The notes beneath the pieces are model-generated. The model did not search any database. It was not told where the DNA came from and saw only the letters and a program-made list of their open reading frames with translations. A program made the translations under genes and the position numbers. A stretch of 21,743 nucleotides of DNA from Thermoplasmata archaeon (lineage in GTDB: Archaea; Thermoplasmatota; Thermoplasmata; UBA10834). This document shows positions 13,039-20,443 of the stretch, piece by piece. The first letter of the stretch is position 1. Every line of letters starts with the position of its first letter. The stretch lies in the NCBI GenBank assembly GCA_022865445.1, contig JALHSX010000228.1, forward strand, positions 1 through 21,743, given 5' to 3'.

Positions 13039-14745
13039 TCACTTCCTTCTGAGCAACGAGCCGACCATTCGTGGGATGCTTGCATAGATCGTATCCTCCG
13101 TCCAGTCCAGCTCCCCCTTCTCGCAGACCGTTGACTCGCTCAGGTTGGCGGCGGCCTCTCTTAGCGCGTCCATCTCTCCGTCTGTGGCACTGCGCTTTCC
13201 CACGATGGAGTCTATCTTCTTGGAGAGCTCCTGCGCTGCTCGGATCCTGTTCTCGGTCCTGTCAGCCACATCCTCGGAGATAAGGCCCATCCTCTTCTTG
13301 ATCGAGTTCAAGCCAAGGCCTGATGAATAGGATGCGTCGACGATCGCTGCCCTCGTCATCCACCTGGTCTCGTAGTTGAGAACATACTTCCAACTCGGCA
13401 TCGTGGCCAGCTTGATGTGGTCTTCCAGGGTAGACGCGAACAACCTAAAGCCCAGCTGGTCGGGGTTCTCGAATGCATTCCCTCCAGGGTCGATGAATGG
13501 TGCTAGCGGACTGATGAAAGGAAACAGTCTCTTCCCCTTGAACTTCTCGTAGAGTTTCTCGGCATACCTCACGGTTCCGTCTACGGATTCGGGAGTCTGG
13601 AGCGGCAGGCCGATCATGTAGAACATGTCGAACCGGCCGCAGCCGGCGTCCAAGAACGCCTCCGCCGACTTCTCGAGCCCCGCATTCGTGTACGGTTTTC
13701 CCTGGGCCTTCCGCACTTCTTCGTCGTGCGTCTCCGGCGATATCTGGACGCTGAAGTTCTCGACGCTTCTGGCGACCTCCTCCGCGAACGCTTTGTCCGC
13801 CGGCGTGAACAGCTCGATCACAACATCGTTCTTGACCTTCCGAGCCTTCAGCTCAGAGAGGAATCTGGAGGCGTATTGTCTTCCCGGTTGTCGGATGTCG
13901 CCAACAACGAATGTTGCGCCTTTCACGTACTCCTCAGCTCTGGCCACATCGTCAGCGAGCATCTCGGGTGATCTGTAGGCAGGTTTGTCCCTCCCGAAGT
14001 TCCTGGAGAACGAGTCGCACGAGCCCGCGCAGTTAACGCAGTTGTGAGTACAGCCTCTGACTGAGACAGCGATGGACATGGGGTTGTTCTTCCAGTTCTT
14101 GTATGGCAAGTGGCCTTCCAAGTCTCTGTACCTCAGGACCTTCCTGACCATCAGACCGTAGTCGATCATGACATCGTCGAGATTCTCTGGCACGTGCGAC
14201 AGGGGATTGATCGTGATCCCCTTGCCGCTCCTCCATGTCAGGTTGGGAATGCCGTCCAGAGGTTTCCTCGAAGACAGGGCGTCCATCAACATCTGCATGG
14301 GTTTCTCGGTCGAATCCCCTCTCAGGACGAAGTCGACCTCAGGGTGCTTGGCGAGGAGCTCCTCGTGGTAATAGGTTGAGCTGAACCCGCCGAATACGAT
14401 CGGCCTGTCGGGATGCTGCCGCTTCACGATCTTGGCCAGTTCTAGCGCCCCTTGGACGTGGGGCATCCAGTGCAAGTCAATTCCGAAGACACCGGCGTCG
14501 ATGGATTTCACAAATCTCTCTGGCTCGAACCTCTTCGATGCGAGCATCTTCGTGGCTATGTTGACGATTCTGACAGAGTAGCCATTGGATTCGAGATGCG
14601 AGGCTATGGTTGTGAATCCGATGGGGTACATCTCGAACACAGGTGTAGACGGGATGAGATCGCTAACAGGGCCCAGTAGGAGCGTCCGCTTGCGGAAGTC
14701 CATGACGCTTGGAGGATGCAGGAGAACAAGGTCCGGGACCGTCAT
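13039..14745 (-). CDS. B12-binding / radical SAM protein (Ta0216-like)
   Basis: The 568-residue protein has a cobalamin-binding Rossmann-type N-terminal part (about 1-160, with PIGFTTIASHLE and a DLH in the loop at 90-92, lacking the final glycine of the full DxHxxG motif). A radical SAM core follows whose cluster motif is C232-x3-C236-x2-C239, with an extra Cys243. A C-terminal helical region continues from about 440. Such enzymes usually do methylations or ring rearrangements, using cobalamin as methyl carrier or cofactor. Size and layout agree with the family named after Thermoplasma Ta0216 (TIGR04190), whose substrate is unknown. The assignment to that family is from memory. A TATA box predicts a leaderless transcript starting near 14747. 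Confidence 0.82.
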   Translation of the reverse strand: MTVPDLVLLHPPSVMDFRKRTLLLGPVSDLIPSTPVFEMYPIGFTTIASHLESNGYSVRIVNIATKMLASKRFEPERFVKSIDAGVFGIDLHWMPHVQGALELAKIVKRQHPDRPIVFGGFSSTYYHEELLAKHPEVDFVLRGDSTEKPMQMLMDALSSRKPLDGIPNLTWRSGKGITINPLSHVPENLDDVMIDYGLMVRKVLRYRDLEGHLPYKNWKNNPMSIAVSVRGCTHNCVNCAGSCDSFSRNFGRDKPAYRSPEMLADDVARAEEYVKGATFVVGDIRQPGRQYASRFLSELKARKVKNDVVIELFTPADKAFAEEVARSVENFSVQISPETHDEEVRKAQGKPYTNAGLEKSAEAFLDAGCGRFDMFYMIGLPLQTPESVDGTVRYAEKLYEKFKGKRLFPFISPLAPFIDPGGNAFENPDQLGFRLFASTLEDHIKLATMPSWKYVLNYETRWMTRAAIVDASYSSGLGLNSIKKRMGLISEDVADRTENRIRAAQELSKKIDSIVGKRSATDGEMDALREAAANLSESTVCEKGELDWTEDTIYASIPRMVGSLLRRK

Positions 14746-14768
14746 TGGGCGATAACAGCAGAGCCAGC

Positions 14769-14776
14769 ATATAAAA
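14769..14776 (-). promoter_or_regulatory. TATA box for the radical SAM gene
   Basis: TTTTATAT on the minus strand is centred 28 nt from the ATG at 14745, so the transcript should be leaderless. It shares a 137-bp divergent spacer with the gene at 14883. Confidence 0.65.
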
Positions 14777-14821
14777 ACCTACTCAATTACACTGCAAAGG
14801 GTTGGCCACTGATTGAAAGCG

Positions 14822-14833
14822 GACAGCTCTGTC
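14822..14833. repeat. 12-bp palindrome in the divergent spacer
   Basis: GACAG-CT-CTGTC is perfect and lies 10 nt upstream of the TATA box at 14844, where an activator or repressor of either divergent gene could bind. The dyad is short and could be chance. Confidence 0.25.
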
Positions 14834-14843
14834 GAGGAGATTA

Positions 14844-14851
14844 CTATTAAA
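14844..14851 (+). promoter_or_regulatory. TATA box for the membrane zinc-ribbon gene
   Basis: CTATTAAA is centred 35 nt before the ATG at 14883. The predicted start is near 14873, giving about 10 nt of leader. Confidence 0.5.
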
Positions 14852-14882
14852 TCATCAAACCAATACTCACTCCGGTGCATAA

Positions 14883-15464
14883 ATGAAGATGACCAAGTGG
14901 ATAATCGGACTCGCGGTTCTTGCATTGTTGCTCACTGCATTACCGTTGAACGCAAGTGCGAACACAGTGACGATCGCGCCAGGTGACTCGTACACAAAGA
15001 CTGTGAAGGCCTCCCTCAACGAGATCATGCCCTACGTGTGGAGTTCCGACGTGACCCTGCATTTCACCATAACGGCACCAGGTAGTGTTGTCCTGACGGA
15101 CGAGGACACCGACTACGGTTCTGCCGTCATGACAGCGGATCAGGCTGGCACATACCGCTTCACTTGGCAGAATACGGGATCCACGGCCGCCACCTTGAAC
15201 GTCATGAACTTCTTCTCGGATGTCGAGCATGGGATATCCAATTTCATTTGGGGCCTATTCATCGCGGTGATTGTGATCATCGTTGTCATTGTCGTGATAG
15301 TCTTGGTTGTCATGAGCGGCGACAAGAAGAAGACGCAGCCAATCCAGCAATTCGGACCCATGGCACCGCCGATGGCCCCCGTGGGAGGCAATTGCCCGAT
15401 GTGCGGGACCCCGGTCGATCCGCAGGGTATGTTCTGTGCCAAATGTGGTGCCAAGCTTAGGTAG
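14883..15464 (+). CDS. Secreted/anchored beta-domain protein with cytoplasmic zinc ribbon
   Basis: I do not recognise a named gene. The 193 residues are clearly modular. A signal peptide spans 1-26 (hydrophobic 6-20, cleavage likely after NASA). A beta-rich outer domain spans about 27-112, whose strand pattern (SYTKTVKAS, TLHFTITAPG, GTYRFTWQNTGS) recalls the GOLD/emp24 fold or another small beta-sandwich. A single strong Val/Ile-rich membrane helix spans about 120-144. A short basic and Pro/Met-rich linker follows. The C-terminal zinc ribbon carries C171, C174, C185 and C188. With the signal peptide cut, the beta domain would face outward and the ribbon the cytoplasm. A link between surface sensing and a cytoplasmic partner is a guess. 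It has its own promoter and is not part of the downstream operon. Confidence 0.8.
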   Translation: MKMTKWIIGLAVLALLLTALPLNASANTVTIAPGDSYTKTVKASLNEIMPYVWSSDVTLHFTITAPGSVVLTDEDTDYGSAVMTADQAGTYRFTWQNTGSTAATLNVMNFFSDVEHGISNFIWGLFIAVIVIIVVIVVIVLVVMSGDKKKTQPIQQFGPMAPPMAPVGGNCPMCGTPVDPQGMFCAKCGAKLR

Positions 15465-15574
15465 TCGACGCCCGCCAAACCTCTTCCATTTCCTAATACT
15501 GCTGAAATGAACAGCCCGTGCCGTCGAGTTACGACACCCCTCTCCTAGAACTGCATGCACTGACCTGAAAAACG

Positions 15575-15582
15575 CTTTATAC
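15575..15582 (+). promoter_or_regulatory. TATA box for the complex I operon
   Basis: CTTTATAC, preceded by A-rich GAAAAACG that could serve as BRE, is centred 25 nt before the nuoA ATG at 15604. The start would fall at or next to the first codon, so the whole operon is read from a leaderless message. No second promoter is seen between genes to the right edge. Confidence 0.65.
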
Positions 15583-15603
15583 CTTGCAGGGAATCTCCGA
15601 ACA

Positions 15604-15963
15604 ATGCTAGCAGAGGACTATATGGGAGTCGCAGTTTTTGCGATAATAGCCCTGCTTGTTCCAACTCTCGTTTTCCTCCTCACTAGATACATACGAACTG
15701 ACAAGAAAGACCCTCGAGGCATGACGACCTACGAGTGCGGTGAGGTTCCGGTTGGGGACGCGCAGATACAGTTCCACTTCCAGTACTACATGTACGCGAT
15801 CATCTTCGTCGCATTCGACCTTGTTGCGGTCTTCGTCCTGATGTGGTCGCTAGTCTTCACCGATCTGAGCCAACTCGGGAAACTCTATATGCTCATGTTC
15901 TTGGGCATACTCCTCGTAGGCGTCACATACGCTTTGAAGAAGGAGGAGATAATCTGGATCTGA
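15604..15963 (+). CDS. nuoA: Complex I subunit A (NuoA/FpoA)
   Basis: The 119-residue membrane subunit has three hydrophobic helices (about 8-27, 58-83, 90-110). The conserved loop YECGEVPVGDAQIQFHFQYY (39-58) with Tyr/Glu/Cys-Gly is the NuoA signature, and the loop lies near the quinone channel. It opens a tight operon A-B-C-D-H-I-J-J-K-L. In archaea this set belongs to the Fpo-type complex, which takes electrons from F420H2 or ferredoxin rather than NADH. The start is fixed by the TATA box at leaderless distance. GGAGGAG near its 3' end (15944-15950) may help translation of nuoB. Confidence 0.95.
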   Translation: MLAEDYMGVAVFAIIALLVPTLVFLLTRYIRTDKKDPRGMTTYECGEVPVGDAQIQFHFQYYMYAIIFVAFDLVAVFVLMWSLVFTDLSQLGKLYMLMFLGILLVGVTYALKKEEIIWI

Positions 15964-15986
15964 AGAGTCAGCCAAACGATCCGTCC

Positions 15987-16535
15987 TTGGGGAATGTCAT
16001 CGCCTTCCGCTCAAAGGATTTCGTTAAGTGGGCCGACGGAGTCCTCGAGGGCGTCCTCAGGCGTTCCCCCATCGGCAGCGGTGTGGATTACCTTACCAAG
16101 GACTTCTTCAACTGGGCGACCAGAAACTCGATCTATCCGTTGCACTTTGGCATCATGTGTTGCGCCTTGGAGATGGCCGTCGCATCCGCTCCGAGGTTCG
16201 ATGCTCAGCGGTTCGGGGTCATCTACCGCTCGACGCCGAGACAGTGCGACGTTCTTCTCGTCAACGGTCCAGTGAGCAAGAAGCTCAAGCCTGCGCTGAG
16301 GCGGCTCTACGACCAGATGCCAGGCCCGAAGTGGGTCATCGCCATGGGCGAATGCGCAATCTCGGGCGGGCCGTTCTACAACAGCTACAGCGTCGTGCCC
16401 GGAGTCGACCAGTTCATTCCGGTCGACATCTACATTCCTGGGTGTCCTGCAAGGCCGGAAGCCCTGATCGACGCGTTCATCAAACTCCAGAAGATGATCA
16501 AGGAGAACAAGAAAGGACTGCTGACGGGCAAGTGA
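15987..16535 (+). CDS. nuoB: Complex I subunit B (NuoB/FpoB), start uncertain
   Basis: This peripheral-arm subunit holds the terminal cluster N2 next to the quinone site. All four expected ligands are seen: tandem Cys58-Cys59 in IMCCALEM, Cys123 in MGECAISGG and Cys153 in PGCPARPEAL. No ATG or GTG is available near the true N-terminus. The only in-frame ATG upstream, at 15843, would bury 120 nt of nuoA. TTG at 15987 gives a normal 182-residue protein and is chosen here, though its Shine-Dalgarno is poor. A CTG at 15960, 9 nt after GGAGGAG and overlapping the nuoA stop, is the other candidate and would add nine residues. The identity is certain and only the first residues are in doubt. Confidence 0.93.
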   Translation: MGNVIAFRSKDFVKWADGVLEGVLRRSPIGSGVDYLTKDFFNWATRNSIYPLHFGIMCCALEMAVASAPRFDAQRFGVIYRSTPRQCDVLLVNGPVSKKLKPALRRLYDQMPGPKWVIAMGECAISGGPFYNSYSVVPGVDQFIPVDIYIPGCPARPEALIDAFIKLQKMIKENKKGLLTGK

Positions 16536-16550
16536 GGGAAGGAAGATAAC

Positions 16551-17060
16551 ATGGGTGAGAGGGGGACCAGATTTCTGCGCGAGGGTATGGAGAGGCCCGC
16601 GAGCAGGATCGACGACGTGCCTGAGGAGAAGGTGATCCGCTCGCTCCTTGACAGCTTCCCATCGACCGTCACCGACTTCAAGAAGCTCGGCAAAGGCGTC
16701 GTCCGCGCGAGGATCGAGCGCCGGGACCTCTACAGGTGCTGCAAGTTCCTCAAAGACCAGCTGGGGTTCGAGCACCTCTCAATGATATCGGCTGTCGAGT
16801 ACGACAAAAGGTTCGAGATAGTCTACCACATCTCGTGCTATGGTTCCTGTCTGCTGCTCGAGTTGATCACAAGCACTCCCAAGGACGATCCGAGCGTTGA
16901 CTCTGTCACCTCTATCTGGGGCGGGGCGAACTGGCAGGAGCGGGAATCGTACGACCTGATGGGGGTCAAGTTCAACAACCATCCGAGGCTGGAGCGCATC
17001 CTCCTGCCGAAAGATACCCTGTACCACCCTCTCAGGAAGGACTTCAAGGGGGGTGGCTGA
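16551..17060 (+). CDS. nuoC: Complex I subunit C (NuoC/FpoC, 30-kDa type)
   Basis: The 169-residue soluble subunit of the connecting module has no cofactor and braces NuoB and NuoD. The C-terminal signature is complete: WQERESYDLMGVKF (about 125-138), then HPRLERILLP and YHPLRKDF at the end. The first 35 residues, a basic, Arg/Glu-rich stretch, are longer than in many homologues. GGGAAGGAAG stands about 8 nt upstream of the ATG and 15 nt separate it from the nuoB stop. It is not fused to NuoD, as it is in some bacteria. Confidence 0.94.
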   Translation: MGERGTRFLREGMERPASRIDDVPEEKVIRSLLDSFPSTVTDFKKLGKGVVRARIERRDLYRCCKFLKDQLGFEHLSMISAVEYDKRFEIVYHISCYGSCLLLELITSTPKDDPSVDSVTSIWGGANWQERESYDLMGVKFNNHPRLERILLPKDTLYHPLRKDFKGGG

Positions 17061-18143
17061 TTGGCCGAGATGTGGATCAACATGGGCCCGCAGCACCCGA
17101 TGACGCACGGCCTGTGGAATCTTAGGATCAAGGTCGACGGCGAGACGATCGTCGACGCTGAACCAGAGGTCGGATACCTCCACAGAGGTATCGAGAAGCT
17201 GTGCGAGAACCGCACCTACACACAGATCATACCGATTGCGGACAGGCTCTGCTACGGGTCTTCGCTGACTTGGAGTCATCTTTACTGCATGACCGTCGAG
17301 AACCTCATGGGCATCGAGGTCCCCGCAAGGGCGGAATACATCCGGGTGGCGTCGATCGAGATGCAGAGGATCGCATCGCACCTGATGTGGCTCGCAGCAT
17401 ATGCTGCGGACCTAGGCGCCATGATCGGATTCATTTACACTATGAGGGACAGAGAGGTCTTCATCGACCTTCTCCAGGCGCTCACGGGCTCTAGGATTAC
17501 GTACAACTTCCCGAGGATTGGCGGCGTCGCGCATGACCTACCGCCCAACTTTGAGAGAGACTCTTTGCGCGCGTGCGACTACATGGAGAAGAAGCTGAAG
17601 GAGTACGAGGACCTGTTCGATGGTTCGAAGGTCTTCATGATGAGGAACCAAGGCGTGGGCGTATTCCGGAAGGAGGATGCGATGAACCTCGGGGTGACCG
17701 GGCCACCTCTGAGGGCGTCTGGTGTCAAGTACGACCTGAGGAAGGATATGCCGTACTCGGTCTATCCCGAGATGGATTTCGAGCCTGCGACTCATCCGGA
17801 CTGTGATTGTTACGCTAGATATCGCGTGAGAATGGACGAGATGTATGAGAGCTGCAAGATCATCCGCCAAGCGGTTCAGAAGATGCCCAAGGGCAAATGG
17901 AGGACCGTCGCCCCGAGGAACGCTCCTGCGGGGACGGGCCTTGGCAGAGTCGAGGACCCCAGAGGCGAGGGGATGATGTACGTCGTCGGTGACGGCACCG
18001 ACAGGCCTTACCGGCTCAAGATAAGGAGCCCGATCTTCGTCACTGTCTCGGCTGCCAAGAAGATGCTGGTCGGATACAAGATCGCAGACGTAGTCGCCAT
18101 CATGGGCGGGCTCGATATGTGCATCGGGGAGTCGGATAGGTGA
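17061..18143 (+). CDS. nuoD: Complex I subunit D (NuoD/FpoD, 49-kDa type)
   Basis: This 360-residue subunit, related to the large subunit of NiFe hydrogenase, forms the quinone or methanophenazine pocket with NuoB. The quinone-site loop GPQHPMTHG at 9-17 and GYLHRGIEKL at about 38-47 are intact. ADRLCY, DVVAIMGGLD and the terminal GESDR also fit. The NiFe-binding cysteines of hydrogenases are absent, as expected for a complex I member. The TTG at 17061 directly abuts the nuoC stop and is preceded by GGGGGGTGG; the ATG at 17070 would remove three residues. The first reading is preferred because of spacing. Confidence 0.94.
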   Translation: MAEMWINMGPQHPMTHGLWNLRIKVDGETIVDAEPEVGYLHRGIEKLCENRTYTQIIPIADRLCYGSSLTWSHLYCMTVENLMGIEVPARAEYIRVASIEMQRIASHLMWLAAYAADLGAMIGFIYTMRDREVFIDLLQALTGSRITYNFPRIGGVAHDLPPNFERDSLRACDYMEKKLKEYEDLFDGSKVFMMRNQGVGVFRKEDAMNLGVTGPPLRASGVKYDLRKDMPYSVYPEMDFEPATHPDCDCYARYRVRMDEMYESCKIIRQAVQKMPKGKWRTVAPRNAPAGTGLGRVEDPRGEGMMYVVGDGTDRPYRLKIRSPIFVTVSAAKKMLVGYKIADVVAIMGGLDMCIGESDR

Positions 18144-18147
18144 ATCC

Positions 18148-19275
18148 ATGAACCTGTACGAATTCTGCTATGGAATCATACACTGGCTCGTTGATCTCAT
18201 CAACCATCTCTGGTACTGGCTGGGAAATCTGCTTCCCTGGTGGTTTGGCGATTTCTTCAGCGCGGTGGGGGACCTCGCTGCATCCCACGGCAACATCGTC
18301 GTGTTCACGATACTACTCGAAGTGCTGGTCATCCTAATAATCGCAGTCGTCAACGTGCTGAACTTCATCTGGATAGACAGGAAATTCATGGGGAGGATGT
18401 TCGACTTCTATGGTCCGTACTATGTGGGCTTCAGGATCGGAGGCTGGCTCCAGAACATCGCGGACGGGATCAAGCTGTTCGTCAAGGAGATCATCACCCC
18501 AGCGAAAGCGGACAAGATAGGCTTCTATCTCGGGCCGGTCATATTCGTCTCATCGTCCTTCTTGGCACTTTCGACGATCCCTCTCGGAAGAGACTTCGGG
18601 ATCGCAACCAACCCCTCCGGGTTGGGCGTTCCTGCGAGCGCACTGATGGCCTTCGCGTTCTTCGCGATCGCGCCGTTCGCGATACTCATTTCTGGCTGGT
18701 CGTCCAACAACAAGTACACTCTGATCGGCGGGATGAGGTCCGCGGCCCAGATGATGAGCTACGAGATACCCATGCTGCTGACGGTAGCGAGCGTGTTCCT
18801 GCTCGCTGGCAGCTTCGACTTCATGGACATCGTGTCAGCCCAGCACGACATCTGGTTCGCGATACCGCTCGCCCTCGGATTCGTGATATTCCTTGTGTGC
18901 CTGGTCGCTGAGGTGGAGATACAGCCGTTTGACCTTCCCGAGGCAGAGGCGGAGCTGGTCGAGGGCTGGACAACCGAGTACTCCGGCATGCGGTTCGGAT
19001 TCTTCATGATGACGAGCTACCTCCGGGGGTACATAGGCGGCGCTCTCGCGACCGCTCTGTTCCTTGGCGGCTGGCACGGGCCAGCGTTCATCCCTGAACC
19101 GATATGGTTCTTGATCAAGGCGTACATCGTGTTCGTGGTCATAGAGTGGATGAGATGGTCCACTCCGAGAGTCAGAGTCGACCAGCTTCTCAACATCGGT
19201 TGGAACCGACTGATGCCCCTCGCCATGCTCAACCTCCTGATAGCTGCTTCGATGAAGACGCTGGGGTGGTTCTGA
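18148..19275 (+). CDS. nuoH: Complex I subunit H (NuoH/FpoH) with N-terminal extension
   Basis: The 375-residue membrane subunit links the peripheral arm to the pumping arm and lines the quinone tunnel. It has about eight predicted helices. QNIADGIKLFVKE (around 102-114) and EAEAELVEGWTTEYSGMRF (about 268-286) are the conserved acidic loops of the family. Two oddities are visible. The ERK motif that follows the first helix is IDRK at 76-79 and continues into FDFYGP instead of the usual QxRxGP. About 40 extra residues rich in Trp, Phe and Tyr precede the normal first helix. The ATG at 18148 with AGGTGA 5 nt before it supports the long form; an in-frame GTG at 18265 would give the short form. 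It overlaps nuoI by one base. Confidence 0.93.
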   Translation: MNLYEFCYGIIHWLVDLINHLWYWLGNLLPWWFGDFFSAVGDLAASHGNIVVFTILLEVLVILIIAVVNVLNFIWIDRKFMGRMFDFYGPYYVGFRIGGWLQNIADGIKLFVKEIITPAKADKIGFYLGPVIFVSSSFLALSTIPLGRDFGIATNPSGLGVPASALMAFAFFAIAPFAILISGWSSNNKYTLIGGMRSAAQMMSYEIPMLLTVASVFLLAGSFDFMDIVSAQHDIWFAIPLALGFVIFLVCLVAEVEIQPFDLPEAEAELVEGWTTEYSGMRFGFFMMTSYLRGYIGGALATALFLGGWHGPAFIPEPIWFLIKAYIVFVVIEWMRWSTPRVRVDQLLNIGWNRLMPLAMLNLLIAASMKTLGWF

Positions 19276-20183
19276 TGGCCCCGAAGAAGAAGCAGAGCAC
19301 ATTCGGCTTTGTCCTCAGGCCGATGAAGCGAACTGGCGCACAGGTCTGGAGATCTCTGATCGTCGGTAAGCCGAACACAGTCCTCTATCCCTATCAGAAG
19401 CTCGACCTTCCGCCAACCTACCGCGGCAAGCACACCCTGGACTTCAAGCGATGCATCGGCTGCGGCAACTGCGTCGAGATATGTCCAAACGATTGCATGT
19501 GGATGGAGAAGCTCGAAGACCCGGAACTCGGAAAGATAGAGCGCCCAGGCGTCGACATGGGCAGGTGTCTCTTCTGCGGTTTCTGCGTAGAGGTCTGCCC
19601 GACCGTGGCTATCCATGAGACGGTCGAGTTTGAGCTTGCCGACGGAGACCGGGAGAAGATCAAGTTTGGCCCGAAAGAGCTCAGGGACGACGCATACTCA
19701 GACAAGATCGTCGAAGAGAGACAGAAGCGTTCAGTGCCAGTCCTTGATCTAGGCAAGTGCACTGGTTGTGAGAAATGCGCGGGTGAGTGCCCGGAAATAT
19801 GCATAGCCATGATGCCCATCGAGTCGGTGGGCAAATCGAAGCCTGAGATAGCTCTTCCCAAGTGCACGGCGTGCGGGAAATGCGTCGTCGTATGCCCCGA
19901 AAAGGCTCTGACGATGAAGGATATGTACGAATCGTATTTCGAGATGCCAGAGCCGAAGTTCATCCTCAAGAATTGCACCGGGTGCAGTGCCTGTGCGAAG
20001 GCATGTCCCGCAGATGCAATCTACATGACGGACATGCCGGGCACTGAGAAGATACTCAAAGATGGCAAGAAGAGCAAGCCCAAGAAGCGCGCGGTGTTCG
20101 TTCTCGAGAAGTGCGTTGGCTGCGGCAAGTGCTTCAGAGCGTGCAAGTTCAATTCGATCGAGATGCCGGGGGTGAAGAAGTGA
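19275..20183 (+). CDS. nuoI: Complex I subunit I as six-cluster polyferredoxin
   Basis: NuoI normally has about 140-180 residues and two 4Fe-4S clusters (N6a, N6b) that pass electrons to NuoB. This protein has 302 residues and six full C-x2-C-x2-C-x3-C motifs: C60-70, C98-108, C162-172, C197-207, C234-244 and C280-290. The first two, with the RPGVDMGRCLFCGFC stretch between them, align with ordinary NuoI. The last four form a C-terminal polyferredoxin. The motifs are all intact and the reading frame is continuous, so this is not a decayed gene. The ATG at 19275 overlaps the nuoH stop (TGATG) and follows GGGGTGG. Its place between H and J fixes it as subunit I. The extra clusters probably act as electron input in place of NuoEFG or FpoF, with ferredoxin the likely donor. 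Confidence 0.93.
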   Translation: MAPKKKQSTFGFVLRPMKRTGAQVWRSLIVGKPNTVLYPYQKLDLPPTYRGKHTLDFKRCIGCGNCVEICPNDCMWMEKLEDPELGKIERPGVDMGRCLFCGFCVEVCPTVAIHETVEFELADGDREKIKFGPKELRDDAYSDKIVEERQKRSVPVLDLGKCTGCEKCAGECPEICIAMMPIESVGKSKPEIALPKCTACGKCVVVCPEKALTMKDMYESYFEMPEPKFILKNCTGCSACAKACPADAIYMTDMPGTEKILKDGKKSKPKKRAVFVLEKCVGCGKCFRACKFNSIEMPGVKK

Positions 20184-20443
20184 CCTGGGAGCTGTTCTTG
20201 TTCCTGTTCTTGGCCTCTTCAGCCCTGATATCAGCGCTGCTCGTCATCGCCTCGAAGGAGGTCGTCCACAGCGTTATCGCGCTCGCGACGTGCTTCATCT
20301 CTATCGCGGCCTTGTTCATCATGTTGAGCGCCGAGTTCGTGGCGATCGTCCAGATACTTGTCTATGTCGGTGCCGTCGTGGTGGTCATCCTCTTCGGAAT
20401 AATGCTCACGAAGCGTGAGATCATGGAGAGTGAGAAGCGATGA
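20180..20443 (+). CDS. nuoJ1: Complex I subunit J, N-terminal half
   Basis: The 87-residue membrane protein has three hydrophobic helices and matches the first half of NuoJ, ending in the AEFVAIVQILVYVGAVVVVILFGIML segment (split here as AEFVAIVQILVY and VGAVVVVILF), which holds the pi-bulge helix central to coupling. The GTG at 20180 overlaps the nuoI stop (GTGA) and follows GGGGGTGA. Splitting of NuoJ into two genes is also known in other archaeal Fpo/Nuo operons, so this is not a frameshift: the second half has its own ATG with a 4-nt overlap. Confidence 0.9.
   Translation: MTWELFLFLFLASSALISALLVIASKEVVHSVIALATCFISIAALFIMLSAEFVAIVQILVYVGAVVVVILFGIMLTKREIMESEKR

Noticed and set aside
15843..16535. 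nuoB starting at ATG 15843
   Set aside because: It would overlap nuoA by 120 nt and add about 48 residues unlike any NuoB N-terminus.
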